DNA of 64,000 bases from JAGNDO01 sp963704975 (lineage in GTDB: Bacteria > Chloroflexota > Anaerolineae > Caldilineales > Caldilineaceae). Made by a program: the position numbers and the translations under genes. This document shows positions 1 through 7,998 of the stretch, in pieces. Each line of letters starts with the position of its first letter. Positions within the stretch are counted from its first letter, which is position 1. Below the pieces are notes generated by a model. The model saw nothing but the letters and a program-made list of their open reading frames with translations. It was not told the DNA's origin and did not search any database. The stretch is from contig CAVPIK010000044.1 in assembly GCA_963704975.1 (NCBI GenBank), positions 62,001-126,000 on the forward strand. Reading direction: 5' to 3'.

Positions 1-798
1 GATGGGGGCGACCTGGTCTCGCAGCAGGGTGGTCTTGGTGTTGACGAAATAGGGCGGCACGTGGAAATCCACAAAGGGGGTGCCCAGCACGCCGTACACC
101 CCGTGGGGGGCCTTGAGCTTGCGCAAAAAGCGCTTGACTTCGGAGAGGGTCTCTTTGTCCGAGCGATAGGATGTGTTGACATAATCGCCCGTCAGCAAAA
201 TCAGATCCGCCTCGGCCTCCTGAATCAGCACCACCATGCGCTCTTCCCGCTCGCCCCAGCGCTCCAAGTGCAGGTCGGAGATGTGCAGAATGCGCAGGGT
301 TTCACCGGCGGGGAGTTTGGGCGAGGTGAGGGCGACCGTGGTGCGGGTGATGCGCAACGGCTCTTCCAGCGCGCCCCAGACCAGGGCCAGGGAGGCCAGG
401 ATGTTGATAAAGACGGCGATGCCCAGGGCGGCGTTGGCGGGCATGGCCAGGGCCAGGGGCGCGGCCAAGATCAGCACGATCAACCTGGGCAGTTGCAAGG
501 GGAAGAACTGGATCTGCGGCGGGCCAAAGGAGACCCGCAGCTTGGGGGCCGCGGTGATCACCAACAGATCCGTGCCGCCGAAGAGGAGGGCGACGATCAC
601 CACGGGCAGCCAGTCCGAGGTGCGGGTGAATCCCCACCAGATGCCGGCCACCAGGGCGATCAGGCCCAGATCGATCAGGATCAGCCGCCACAAAGGCCAA
701 TCCACCGGGCGGGTGGCAAACTCGATTACCCGGTAGAGGGTGCTCTCTTCACCCAGATCCGGCGGCAGATCTGGGGGGCTGGTATCAGGACGGGCCAT
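1..798 (-). CDS. Membrane-anchored metallophosphoesterase, C-terminus off the left edge
   Basis: Reading the minus strand from the ATG at 796-798 gives an open frame to the window edge (266 codons). A GAGG ribosome site lies about 8 nt upstream. The N-terminal third has hydrophobic segments (LWRLILIDLGLIALVAGIWW; a later stretch rich in Leu/Ala). The calcineurin-like phosphoesterase signature follows: HISDLHLE, then LLTGDYVN. This order (membrane segments, then phosphoesterase) matches YkuE-type membrane phosphoesterases, which act outside the membrane on phosphate esters. Where the family normally has GNHD, the sequence reads GVLGTPFVDF, so the Asn and His are missing. The plus-strand open frame over the same DNA is low-complexity shadow. 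Family is confident; activity is doubtful and substrate unknown. Confidence 0.8.
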   Translation of the reverse strand, partial: MARPDTSPPDLPPDLGEESTLYRVIEFATRPVDWPLWRLILIDLGLIALVAGIWWGFTRTSDWLPVVIVALLFGGTDLLVITAAPKLRVSFGPPQIQFFPLQLPRLIVLILAAPLALAMPANAALGIAVFINILASLALVWGALEEPLRITRTTVALTSPKLPAGETLRILHISDLHLERWGEREERMVVLIQEAEADLILLTGDYVNTSYRSDKETLSEVKRFLRKLKAPHGVYGVLGTPFVDFHVPPYFVNTKTTLLRDQVAPI

Positions 799-1009
799 GG
801 GACAAACCTCAAGCGAATGGACAAATGGAATGGAACGAAAGACGGGCTAATCATACCACAACTTGGCCTCCAGGCTGGCAGGCGAAAGGTGCGCTTTGGC
901 GTTGGTTCGGGCAATGCTATAATTGGACCATCGGCACAAGTTCTTTCATTGCGGCCAGGTTGTGATTTGATCGAAATCGATCTGTCTGATTCCATTTAGA
1001 GGTTTGCGC

Positions 1010-1321
1010 ATGCTACAAGTTGAACTATCCAATCGCCTGATCAATGTCCTGAATCTTTTGGAGCCTGACATGGAGCCGAAGACACAGGTGACGCGCCTGG
1101 CTGAACAGGAGTTGCGTCGCCGTCTGGCTCGCTATCAGTTGAGCGAACAGATTTTTCATGAAAAGTACAACATGACTCTTGAAGAGTTTGAAGCCACGGA
1201 AGTGGTCAAGGAACGGGGTTATACGTTCGAGGTCGAGAGCGACCATCAGGATTGGGACTTGGCCAGCGATGGTATCCGCACAATTGAACGGCAGTTGGCC
1301 GCGCTGCGGGGTGAGGTGTGA
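1010..1321 (+). CDS. Small hypothetical protein, possibly antitoxin-like
   Basis: An open frame of 103 codons begins with ATG at 1010 and has GAGG about 8 nt upstream. The protein (MLQVELSNRLINVLNLLEPD...) is charged, mostly helical in character and ends ERQLAALRGEV. Size and Glu/Arg-rich composition resemble small antitoxins of type II modules, but I recognise no domain. A GTG (MSKGIL, then stop) overlaps its end and could be the start of a broken partner gene. A palindromic element begins 50 bp downstream, so the partner may have been disrupted. Function unknown. Confidence 0.55.
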   Translation: MLQVELSNRLINVLNLLEPDMEPKTQVTRLAEQELRRRLARYQLSEQIFHEKYNMTLEEFEATEVVKERGYTFEVESDHQDWDLASDGIRTIERQLAALRGEV

Positions 1322-1369
1322 GCAAAGGAATTCTGTAAAAAAGGATTACCTGGCCCGATACAGATCTTG

Positions 1370-1450
1370 ATTTAGTGTATCCAAAAAAGTTAGCGGAGTT
1401 CGCACCAGGGGGTGCGAACTCCGCTAACTTTTTTTTTGGATACACTAAAT
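1370..1450. repeat. Long palindromic element (hairpin)
   Basis: Arms 1370-1406 and 1411-1450 are complementary along their whole length, except that the central A/T runs are 6 and 9 long. The loop is AGGG. The outer ends read ATTTAGTGTATCC. The core GGAGTTCGCACC / GGTGCGAACTCC also occurs in the element at 55,690-55,799, so this is probably a dispersed miniature element or REP-like sequence, not only a terminator. It could also stop transcription of the small gene upstream. Confidence 0.8.
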
Positions 1451-1454
1451 CCAT

Positions 1455-1483
1455 TTGCACAGACTTCTATGACACAGTATACT
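1455..1483 (+). promoter_or_regulatory. Probable sigma-70-type promoter for the metalloprotease
   Basis: TTGCAC (1455-1460) and TATACT (1478-1483) are separated by 17 bp. It lies just after the palindromic element and about 110 bp before the metalloprotease ATG. This is consensus matching only; no start site is known. Confidence 0.5.
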
Positions 1484-1593
1484 TGTCCAGCTACGTAGTT
1501 CAACTGGCTGTGACGCCCCTGGTCCGGCTAGACCTCAATCTGTCTCTTCTCTCGCCCCACACTTACGCCCCTTGGCGGAAAGGAAACCTGTTT

Positions 1594-3456
1594 ATGGCTT
1601 TGCCATCCTCATCGTTCACTGCTCAACGCCGGTTCTGGTCATCGAAACTGGGGCGTCTTGCCGCATTGCTCTTGATACTCTCCCTGTTGATCGGCCCATC
1701 AGGCTTGGTCGTTTCGGCCCAAGACGCACCCGTGGGCCAGGCCAGCGCTGATGCCTGGGCCAAGATGTCAACGCCCCAGCGCATCAACAGTGCGTTTGCC
1801 AGGAGACAGATTGACGCCAGTACCCGTCTTCTCTATTTGACCTATGCCGTCTACGACAACAAGTCCCTCCCCGCCGCCTATCAGGGTGCGGTGGGTTGGT
1901 ATGGCACGGAGACCGTGCGCGAGGTGCAGGAGGCCTACAGCAACAGCAGCAAGCTGCGTAGCTTCCCCTCGGCCATGCGCCGGGAGATGGATCGGCTGCT
2001 GGGTCCGACGGCGACCGCCGTGGCAACGGTCTGCGGCAAAGAAGATCTAAATACCACGGACACCACCAGTTCAACGTACTTTGCCATCAACTATGATGAT
2101 GCCGGCGGAGCCAATCCCATCGCCGGTGGCCTCAACCTGGGCCAGTATGCCGCTTCTCTGGATGCCGCCTATGCGGCCCTGGTGATCGACTATGGTTGGG
2201 CACAGCCTCCCCTATGTGGCGAGGATGGCGTTGACTGCGGTGGTCCGGTGACGCCGGGCGGTAAGTTCCCTGTCCAGGTCACCGACCTGGGGACTGGCCT
2301 GTACGGGTATGTGACGACGAATGGGGGGCTTTATGCCGGGTATGTCATCGGTGACAATCCTCATACTGCTTTGGTAGAGACGGATTCTCTCAGTTCTTGC
2401 ATGGTGCTGAACAGCGATTACAGCCAGATAGAGGGCAACACACCCATCGCCAGCCTGAATGCCACCACTGCCCACGAGTATGTCCATGCCATCCAAAATG
2501 CTTGGGGCGAGCCGGGCGCGCAGATGCTGTCCATGTGGGCCGAGTCCACCGCCGCCTACTTCGAAGACGAAGTGGATGACGCCAGCAACACCCAGTACGA
2601 ATACCTCTTTGGCCTGTACAATGACAATAATTTGAATGAATGGGCGTCCGGCGACAGCAACGAATACTCGAATTTTCTCTTCTTTCGCTATGTCGCCGAA
2701 CAGTACGGCGGGGCCAATTCCAAGACGGGCGGCGAAAAGGTAATCCAGAAGTTTTTCGAGAATGTGGCCACAAGCACCCCCGCCGCGGACAAGGAACTGC
2801 TTTCCTTTAAGGCGGCGGTGGAATCCTTTGCCCTGGGTGGCGGTGCGGGTACATCCAACTTCAAGGATGTCTTCCACAACTACGCCATTGCCCTCAAGTT
2901 TTTGAAGGATTGTCAGGATCAGACAGGGTATGTGGGGCCGTATTGTTGGGAAGAGGGAACCGAGTACCGCGCCAAAGCTACAGCGGGCAACAATGAAGGC
3001 GATCCGGGAGCCGCAACCAGCGTGCCGCTGATCTCCGCCACCATCGCTACCGCAACGGGGAATCACACGGGCAACATCAAGAGCGACTATGGCACCCAGT
3101 GGGTGCGTCTGCCTGCGGATGGCAGTAACAACTACAGGGTTGACCTCTCCTCTTCCAGCGCCACGCAGCTTCGGGCCAGCGTGGTCTGTGACACCGGCAC
3201 CGCCTTTGTGATCAATCCCCTGCCCCAGTTGGTCGTGGGTGCGACGCCGCAAAGCGTAGCAAACTATGACCCGACAGGCTGTGCCGATGTGGTCCTAGTG
3301 ATCACCAACCAGAAGGAAACCGTCACGGTGAGGGCTGCCTCCGGGGTCGATGGGCCGAGTTCCGCGACCGTCACCGATGCCTACACTGTGCAGTTGGGTG
3401 AAGCTGTCAAGGTTGTCTTCGATAAGTTTATCTATCTGCCCCTATTGCTAAAGTAA
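1594..3456 (+). CDS. Secreted HEXXH zinc metalloprotease (gluzincin-like)
   Basis: 620 residues from the ATG at 1594, chosen because GGAAAGGAAA lies just upstream and a signal peptide follows at once (basic start, then LAALLLILSLLIG, with AQDA near the likely cleavage site). The open frame extends further 5' only through the palindrome. The catalytic motif is HEYVHAIQ, His294 and His298, with Glu317 in WAESTAAYFEDE as likely third zinc ligand; this 19-residue spacing is typical of gluzincins. It resembles the MXAN_6640/DUF6055-like putative metalloproteases. The C-terminal 200 residues are beta-rich and end DKFIYLPLLLK, a tail like the one ending the giant protein at 48.4 kb. A strong terminator follows. 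It likely acts on extracellular protein; the substrate is unknown. Confidence 0.8.
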   Translation: MALPSSSFTAQRRFWSSKLGRLAALLLILSLLIGPSGLVVSAQDAPVGQASADAWAKMSTPQRINSAFARRQIDASTRLLYLTYAVYDNKSLPAAYQGAVGWYGTETVREVQEAYSNSSKLRSFPSAMRREMDRLLGPTATAVATVCGKEDLNTTDTTSSTYFAINYDDAGGANPIAGGLNLGQYAASLDAAYAALVIDYGWAQPPLCGEDGVDCGGPVTPGGKFPVQVTDLGTGLYGYVTTNGGLYAGYVIGDNPHTALVETDSLSSCMVLNSDYSQIEGNTPIASLNATTAHEYVHAIQNAWGEPGAQMLSMWAESTAAYFEDEVDDASNTQYEYLFGLYNDNNLNEWASGDSNEYSNFLFFRYVAEQYGGANSKTGGEKVIQKFFENVATSTPAADKELLSFKAAVESFALGGGAGTSNFKDVFHNYAIALKFLKDCQDQTGYVGPYCWEEGTEYRAKATAGNNEGDPGAATSVPLISATIATATGNHTGNIKSDYGTQWVRLPADGSNNYRVDLSSSSATQLRASVVCDTGTAFVINPLPQLVVGATPQSVANYDPTGCADVVLVITNQKETVTVRAASGVDGPSSATVTDAYTVQLGEAVKVVFDKFIYLPLLLK

Positions 3457-3501
3457 TCGAACGTCCGCTACAAGCGGATTTACAGGACTTCAGACTTCGA
3501 C

Positions 3502-3549
3502 GAAAAGGCCCCTCCTCCAATCTGGATAGATTGGAGGAGGGGCCTTTTC
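3502..3549. terminator. Intrinsic terminator between convergent genes
   Basis: A perfect 22-bp stem (3502-3523 with 3528-3549) has the loop GGAT. A-rich and T-rich flanks lie on either side, so it can serve both the metalloprotease and the converging SDR gene. A further T run follows at 3556-3563. Confidence 0.9.
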
Positions 3550-3578
3550 TATAGCTTTTTTTTTGACATAAAGTTATT

Positions 3579-4211
3579 TTAGACGTCCAGCGTACCTTTG
3601 TGGCCGGAGGGGTGGGCGTCCAGAATTTTGACCGCCAGATCCGCCGGGGACATGGCCCCTTTGGGCAGACGCAGGGGCACTTTGTCCCACAGGGCGGTCT
3701 CCACCGCGCCGGGGCGGACGACGGTGACGCGGCGTTTGCGCTCTTCCTTGCCCAGGGCTTCGGCGAAGGCTTCCAGCCCGGCTTTGGCCGCGGCGTAGGC
3801 GGCCAGACCGGGCAGGCGCAGGCGTTCGCTGACCGCGCCCAGGTAGATCAGGTGGGCGTCCGCGGCCAGGAGGGGGAGGCTGTGGTGGGTGGTGATGAAG
3901 GGGCCGGTGAGGTTGGCGTCCATCAGCCGCTGCCAGTCGGCTTGGGCCATGTCGCCCACCCGTGCCGAGGCGATGTCCCCGGCGGCGTAGATCCAGAGAT
4001 CCACTTCGCCCAGGGTCTGGGCTGCCAGCATGACGGCTTGCTGCACGGCGAAGGCGTCTGCCGGGTCCGCCTGGATGACGTGGGGGGTCAGGGCGTCCAG
4101 GCCCGCGGTGTTTCGAGAGATTGCCACTGTCTCCCAACCAGCGACCACAAGGTGCTGAACCAGGGCTTTGCCTATGCCGCCACCGGCTCCCCAAACCATT
4201 GCGTTGCTCAT
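3579..4211 (-). CDS. Short-chain dehydrogenase/reductase
   Basis: 210 residues from the ATG at 4209-4211, which has GGAGGAAAA directly upstream; an earlier in-frame start lacks such a site. The Rossmann motif GAGGGIGKAL is near the N-terminus and YAAAK supplies the catalytic Tyr and Lys. The protein is shorter than most classical SDRs (about 250). It lies 91 bp downstream of folE, behind a palindromic repeat, so co-transcription with the folate genes is possible. A FolM-like pterin reductase is one option, but the sequence does not decide it. Confidence 0.8.
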   Translation of the reverse strand: MSNAMVWGAGGGIGKALVQHLVVAGWETVAISRNTAGLDALTPHVIQADPADAFAVQQAVMLAAQTLGEVDLWIYAAGDIASARVGDMAQADWQRLMDANLTGPFITTHHSLPLLAADAHLIYLGAVSERLRLPGLAAYAAAKAGLEAFAEALGKEERKRRVTVVRPGAVETALWDKVPLRLPKGAMSPADLAVKILDAHPSGHKGTLDV

Positions 4212-4228
4212 TTTTCCTCCAAAAAAAT

Positions 4229-4297
4229 ACCGCAAAGACGCCAAGGACGCAAAGAAAAACAGAGGTTTCTCTTTGCGCTTCTTGGCGTCTTTGCGGT
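4229..4297. repeat. Inverted repeat of the CGCAAAGACGCCAAG type
   Basis: The arms (4229-4255 and 4270-4297) begin ACCGCAAAGACGCCAAG and end with its complement. It fills the gap between folE and the SDR. A related element built on CGCAAAG/CTTTGCG lies at 6091-6185. Such elements are commonly dispersed in aquatic bacterial genomes. Confidence 0.7.
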
Positions 4298-4302
4298 GAA
4301 GC

Positions 4303-5004
4303 TTATTTCACCAAGCCCATGAACTCGGCACGGGTGGCGGGGTCGGTTTTGAACTGGCCGCGCATGGCGCTGGTGATGGTGCTGCTGCCCTGCTTTTGCA
4401 CGCCCCGCATCATCATGCAGAAGTGCTGGGCGTCGGTGACCACGGCCACGCCCTTGGCGTCCAGGATCTCCATGAGGGCGTCGGCGATCTGGTTGGTCAG
4501 CCGCTCTTGGACCTGGAGACGGCGGGCGAAGACGTCGGTGATGCGGGCCAGCTTGCTCAGGCCGATGATCTTGCCGTTGGGGATGTAGGCGATGTGGGCC
4601 TTGCCGTAGAAGGGCAGCATGTGGTGCTCGCACATGGAGTAGAATTCGATGTCTTTGACGATGACCATCTCTTCGCCGTCATCTTCGAAGACGGCGTTGT
4701 TGACCACGGTTTGCAGATCCGCGGTGTAGCCGCTGGTCAGGAAGTCCATGGCTTTGGCCACCCGCAGGGGGGTGCGCAGCAGACCGTCCCGCTGGGGATC
4801 TTCGCCCAGGCGTTCGAGCATGGACTCGATCAGCCCCTCGAATTGGGGGTCGTAGCTTTCGCCCGCTTTGGCCTCGAAGGTGTCGGGCGTGGGCTCCATG
4901 ACGGCGATGCGGGGGTGGCCGTTGCCGTTAATGCCGTTGCCATTGATGCCCTTGATCCCGTTGCCGTTGGCATAGGTGCTGAAACCATTCATTTTGACGC
5001 TCAT
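4303..5004 (-). CDS. folE: GTP cyclohydrolase I (FolE)
   Basis: 233 residues. It converts GTP to 7,8-dihydroneopterin triphosphate, the first step of folate/pterin synthesis, as a cytoplasmic homodecamer. The zinc site is visible as FYSMCEHHMLPF (Cys125, His128) with the second Cys in DAQHFCMMMRG. The nucleotide-binding regions GLLRTPLRVAKAM and GLSKLARI are intact. The first 30 residues are an unusual Asn/Gly-rich tract (GNGIKGINGNGINGNGHP) not part of the enzyme core. The start codon overlaps the folK stop (ATGA), implying coupled translation. Confidence 0.97.
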   Translation of the reverse strand: MSVKMNGFSTYANGNGIKGINGNGINGNGHPRIAVMEPTPDTFEAKAGESYDPQFEGLIESMLERLGEDPQRDGLLRTPLRVAKAMDFLTSGYTADLQTVVNNAVFEDDGEEMVIVKDIEFYSMCEHHMLPFYGKAHIAYIPNGKIIGLSKLARITDVFARRLQVQERLTNQIADALMEILDAKGVAVVTDAQHFCMMMRGVQKQGSSTITSAMRGQFKTDPATRAEFMGLVK

Positions 5005-5495
5005 AATTGGTGTATCTCGCTTTCTTTTGGATGTAGGCCCTGGGCGATCTGGCTCAGGGTGGTGCCTGCCTCGGGATGCACCCAGTTGGGTGCAATGGCG
5101 GCCAGGGGCAAGGCCATGTGTGGAAACCGCAGAATATCCGGGTCGGGCAGGTGGCGACCGTCGAAGTCGAGGATGCGGTCTGCCACCATGGCGATGTCCA
5201 GATCAAGGGGCCGGGGGGCGAACTTATCCCCGTTGCGGACTCGGCCCATGGTTGTTTCGATGGTGCGCAAGGTGCGGATCAAGGCCGATGGGGCCAGGTC
5301 CGTCTCGATCAGCGCGGCGGCGTTGTGGAAATCTGCTTGGCCGCTGGGTTGCCCGTCCGGGCCAATGGCCGGGGTGACGTAGGTCGGGCTGGTGGAGATC
5401 AAATGCAGATCCGCGTGGTGGGCGAGTGCGGCCATGCCGACCGGCACATTCGTCTCCGGCTCTATGTTGCTTCCCATCATTACCAGTACCTGCAT
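5001..5495 (-). CDS. folK: 2-amino-4-hydroxy-6-hydroxymethyldihydropteridine pyrophosphokinase (FolK)
   Basis: 164 residues, the usual length. It transfers pyrophosphate from ATP to 6-hydroxymethyl-7,8-dihydropterin. The start MQVLVMMGSNIEPE carries the GSN motif, and the signature FAPRPLDLDI holds the Mg-binding aspartates. It lies between folB (35-bp gap) and folE (4-bp overlap), acting next after FolB. The internal RFPHMALPLAAIAPNWVHPE is the conserved C-terminal part of the family. Confidence 0.96.
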   Translation of the reverse strand: MQVLVMMGSNIEPETNVPVGMAALAHHADLHLISTSPTYVTPAIGPDGQPSGQADFHNAAALIETDLAPSALIRTLRTIETTMGRVRNGDKFAPRPLDLDIAMVADRILDFDGRHLPDPDILRFPHMALPLAAIAPNWVHPEAGTTLSQIAQGLHPKESEIHQL

Positions 5496-5530
5496 GGCTC
5501 TCTCTTCTTTCTGCCCTGGCCAAACCAGAC

Positions 5531-5929
5531 CTATCCCACCATCTCGTCTCGGGTGCGAAAGATCGTCACCCCAACCGAGCGGGCGAAGCGCAGGGCGCCG
5601 GGCTTTTCCACCGTCACCTCCGCGGCCTGCACCCGGCTGTCGGTCTCGAAGGCGATGCGGGCCAGGTCGGCGACCAGCCGTTCCACCAGCATGGGTGCGC
5701 CGCTTTCAATGTGCTGGATCATGGCCTTGGCCACGGTTTTGTAGTTGACCGAATCTGCCATGTCGTCGCTCTGGGCCGCACTGCGTGTGTCCGCGTACAT
5801 GACCACGTTGACCAAGATGTCCTGCCGGTTCTTGCGCTCTTCCGGGTTGATGCCCAGAATGCCCCGCAAGAGCAGGTCTTTGATTAGGATACGATCTAGA
5901 TGCTGATAGGTCTGTGGCGAAGCTTGCAT
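5531..5929 (-). CDS. folB: Dihydroneopterin aldolase (FolB)
   Basis: 132 residues. It cleaves 7,8-dihydroneopterin to 6-hydroxymethyldihydropterin and glycolaldehyde. The family pattern is clear: RILIKDLLLRGILGINPEE at the N-terminus with the catalytic Glu, VNYKTVAKAM, LVERLVADLA, and EVTVEKPGAL at the C-terminus. It is the first gene of the folB-folK-folE operon. Its ribosome site is weak (GGACAATAGCT before ATG). folP is not in the window. Confidence 0.95.
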   Translation of the reverse strand: MQASPQTYQHLDRILIKDLLLRGILGINPEERKNRQDILVNVVMYADTRSAAQSDDMADSVNYKTVAKAMIQHIESGAPMLVERLVADLARIAFETDSRVQAAEVTVEKPGALRFARSVGVTIFRTRDEMVG

Positions 5930-6090
5930 AGCTATTGTCCAATTTTTGCACTGAATTTGTCGTGCGTATGGGTCAGTTTAATGGGGTTTGTCCAGGTTTT
6001 ATGTGGGCTTGGTCACATTGTGGGGAGCGGAGGGGCGGGGTGGGGGTTCTTGGGTAGACTGAACAATGAGTCCTATGCAAGAAGGTTTTT

Positions 6091-6185
6091 CAACGCAAAG
6101 CTCGCCGAGAAACGCCGAGAACGCAGAGGAAAAGCTTTGCGCTCTTTGTGTCTCTTGGCGTCTCTTTGCAGATCTTTGCGTTGAA
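6091..6185. repeat. Imperfect inverted repeat (CGCAAAG/CTTTGCG type)
   Basis: It starts AACGCAAAGCTCGCCGAGAAA and ends TCTTTGCGTT. The middle holds further partial complements (CTTTGCGCTC, CTTGGCGTCT). It fills the gap between folB and the hydrolase gene and is related to the element at 4229-4297. Confidence 0.6.
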
Positions 6186-6233
6186 TCAGATCTTTTGGCA
6201 GTGGATTCAACAACCTGGAAGTAATTGAAGGGA

Positions 6234-7227
6234 CTACTCTTGGGATGCCAGGAATTTGGCCATGGCATCCAGCACTGGGGCCGGGCACTCTTCGTGGGGG
6301 ACATGGCCGCAGGCGGGGATGACGAGCAAGGTGGCGTTGGGCAGTTCACCGGCCAGGCGCACGCTCTGCTCTGTGGGCACAATGCGGTCATCGTCCCCGG
6401 TGATGACCAGCACGGGCAGGGTGAAGCGTGTCCAGCGTTTCGGCCAGGCCGGAGACGCGGCTGGCCGCGGTCAAGTTCCACAGGGCCCGGTCCCAGTTGT
6501 CCGCCTGGAGTGGTTTCGTGTAGCCATCCCAAGTCTCCGGCGTGATCTGGGACGGATCGTGCCAGGCCGAGCGGGCAAAATCCAGCCCCCAGCCCTGGAT
6601 GCGCCGGGCGATCAGGGGGCCGATGTGGTTCATCTGGGGGGTGTTGAGCAGGGGGCGCACAAAGCTGGGCGAGCCGCCCCCGGCATAGACCGCCGGGTCC
6701 AGCAGGATCAGCCCTTGCACCCGGTCCGGGTGAGCCTGGGCCGCCAACATAGAGACCGTGCCCCCGGCCGAGTTGCCCACCAGAATGGCCTGCTCGATCC
6801 CCAACTCGTCCATCAGCCCCATGACCAGATCCACCTGGGCGGCGGGGCTGTAGGGGCTGCCCCCGGCCCAATCCGCCGGGTCCCATTCCACGGGCCGCTC
6901 GGTCAAGCCGAAGGCCGGGCGGTCAAAGGCGATCACCCGGTGGCCCATCTGCGCCAAGGGGTCCATCACCTGGTGCCACGAGAAGAGGCTGGCCCCAAAG
7001 CCGTGGAGCAGGATCAGGGTCGGCTCGCCCTGGCCGACCTCTTTATAGTGCACGGTCAACCCATTCACCGCCACAAAGCGGCTGTCCGGGTCTGCCAGAT
7101 CCGCCGGCGGGACTGTGTCTGTGAGCGGGGGGACGGGGACCAGAAAGGGGCCGATGGTTGCGGCCAGGGTCAACACACCCACGATGCCCAGCAGAATTTT
7201 AAGCCATTTGCGCCAGGATTTTGACAT
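6234..7227 (-). CDS. Membrane-anchored alpha/beta hydrolase, one frame break
   Basis: Translation from the ATG at 7227 gives an N-terminal membrane segment (LLGIVGVLTLAATIGPFLV) and an alpha/beta hydrolase fold: oxyanion region LLHGFGASLFSW and nucleophile elbow VGNSAGG. The first frame ends near 6388. The protein resumes in the next frame from about 6430 with LPVLVITGDDDRIVP (acid) and PACGHVPHEE (catalytic His), stopping at 6234. The complete triad shows that the gene is whole apart from one shift, most simply a one-base insertion near 6430. The class includes esterases, haloalkane dehalogenases and C-C hydrolases; the substrate is not readable. A similar anchored hydrolase lies 18 bp upstream. 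Confidence 0.8.
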
Positions 7228-7245
7228 ACGCTGGTCTCCTCTGAG

Positions 7246-7995
7246 TCATTTTAGGGTGGCCAGCAGAGCAGCGGTTGCCGCCACGGTTTGGGTCTGTTGG
7301 TCCTCCCGGCTGATTGTGGCCGGGTTGTCACCGGGCTGGTCGCCATACCAGCCAAACTGGGCGTGGTTGCCGCCGTCGATGGGTACAAAGACCGTTTGGG
7401 CCGGCAACAGTGGGCGATAGGTGTCGATGTTGTCTACCGTTGCCAAACCGTCCAATGTGCCATAGATGGTTGTGATGGCCCCCGGGTAGTTGACCAAACT
7501 GTTGTTGCCTGCGGGATAGGATGCCCACAACACAAGGCCGTCAATTTTCTCCGGTTGATTGAAGGTGTAATTGGCGGCCATGGCCCCACCCAAGGAGTGG
7601 CCGCCAATGGCCCACTGGCCGATCTCTGGGAAGGCGGCCATGACTTTGTCCGCCTGGTTGGGGGAGAAGACGGCCAGGTTGAGGGGCATGGGGGTGATCA
7701 CTACCAGATAGCCGGCCTGGGCCAGGGCGTGGGCGGCCGGGGCATAGCTGCGGGGATCGACCCGACCGCCGGGATAGAAGATGAAGCCGGTCTGGAGATC
7801 TTGGGGCCCGGCCAAAGCGGGGCGAAAGACCAGCCAGTCGTCCGTGGTTACGGCCACGGTGGCGGAGGATTGCAAAGCCGCCAGGGCCTCTGGCATTGGG
7901 GACGGCGTATTCTGCGCCCAGATCACAAAACTGATGGCGCCGACCAGGACCAGGCCCAGCAGCGCCCACAAAACGACTCGTATCCATTTGCGCAT
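7246..7995 (-). CDS. Membrane-anchored alpha/beta hydrolase (PF12695-like)
   Basis: 249 residues. An N-terminal anchor (VVLWALLGLVLVGAISFVIW) precedes an alpha/beta fold: FIFYPGGRVDP (oxyanion region), GHSLGGAMA (nucleophile Ser), IYGTLDGLA (acid) and DGGNHAQFGWYG (catalytic His). The YPGG and NHAQFG motifs fit the small Abhydrolase_5 group. It starts 3 bp after the MFS stop and ends 18 bp before the next hydrolase, so the three genes form one minus-strand operon. Substrate unknown. Confidence 0.85.
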   Translation of the reverse strand: MRKWIRVVLWALLGLVLVGAISFVIWAQNTPSPMPEALAALQSSATVAVTTDDWLVFRPALAGPQDLQTGFIFYPGGRVDPRSYAPAAHALAQAGYLVVITPMPLNLAVFSPNQADKVMAAFPEIGQWAIGGHSLGGAMAANYTFNQPEKIDGLVLWASYPAGNNSLVNYPGAITTIYGTLDGLATVDNIDTYRPLLPAQTVFVPIDGGNHAQFGWYGDQPGDNPATISREDQQTQTVAATAALLATLK

Positions 7996-7998
7996 GGT

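Noticed and set aside
61..999. A 312-codon plus-strand open frame at the left edge
   Set aside because: Low-complexity Gln/Gly/Asp-rich translation opposite the metallophosphoesterase, which shows real motifs.
4396..5382. A 328-codon plus-strand open frame
   Set aside because: Shadow of folE and folK; no family likeness.
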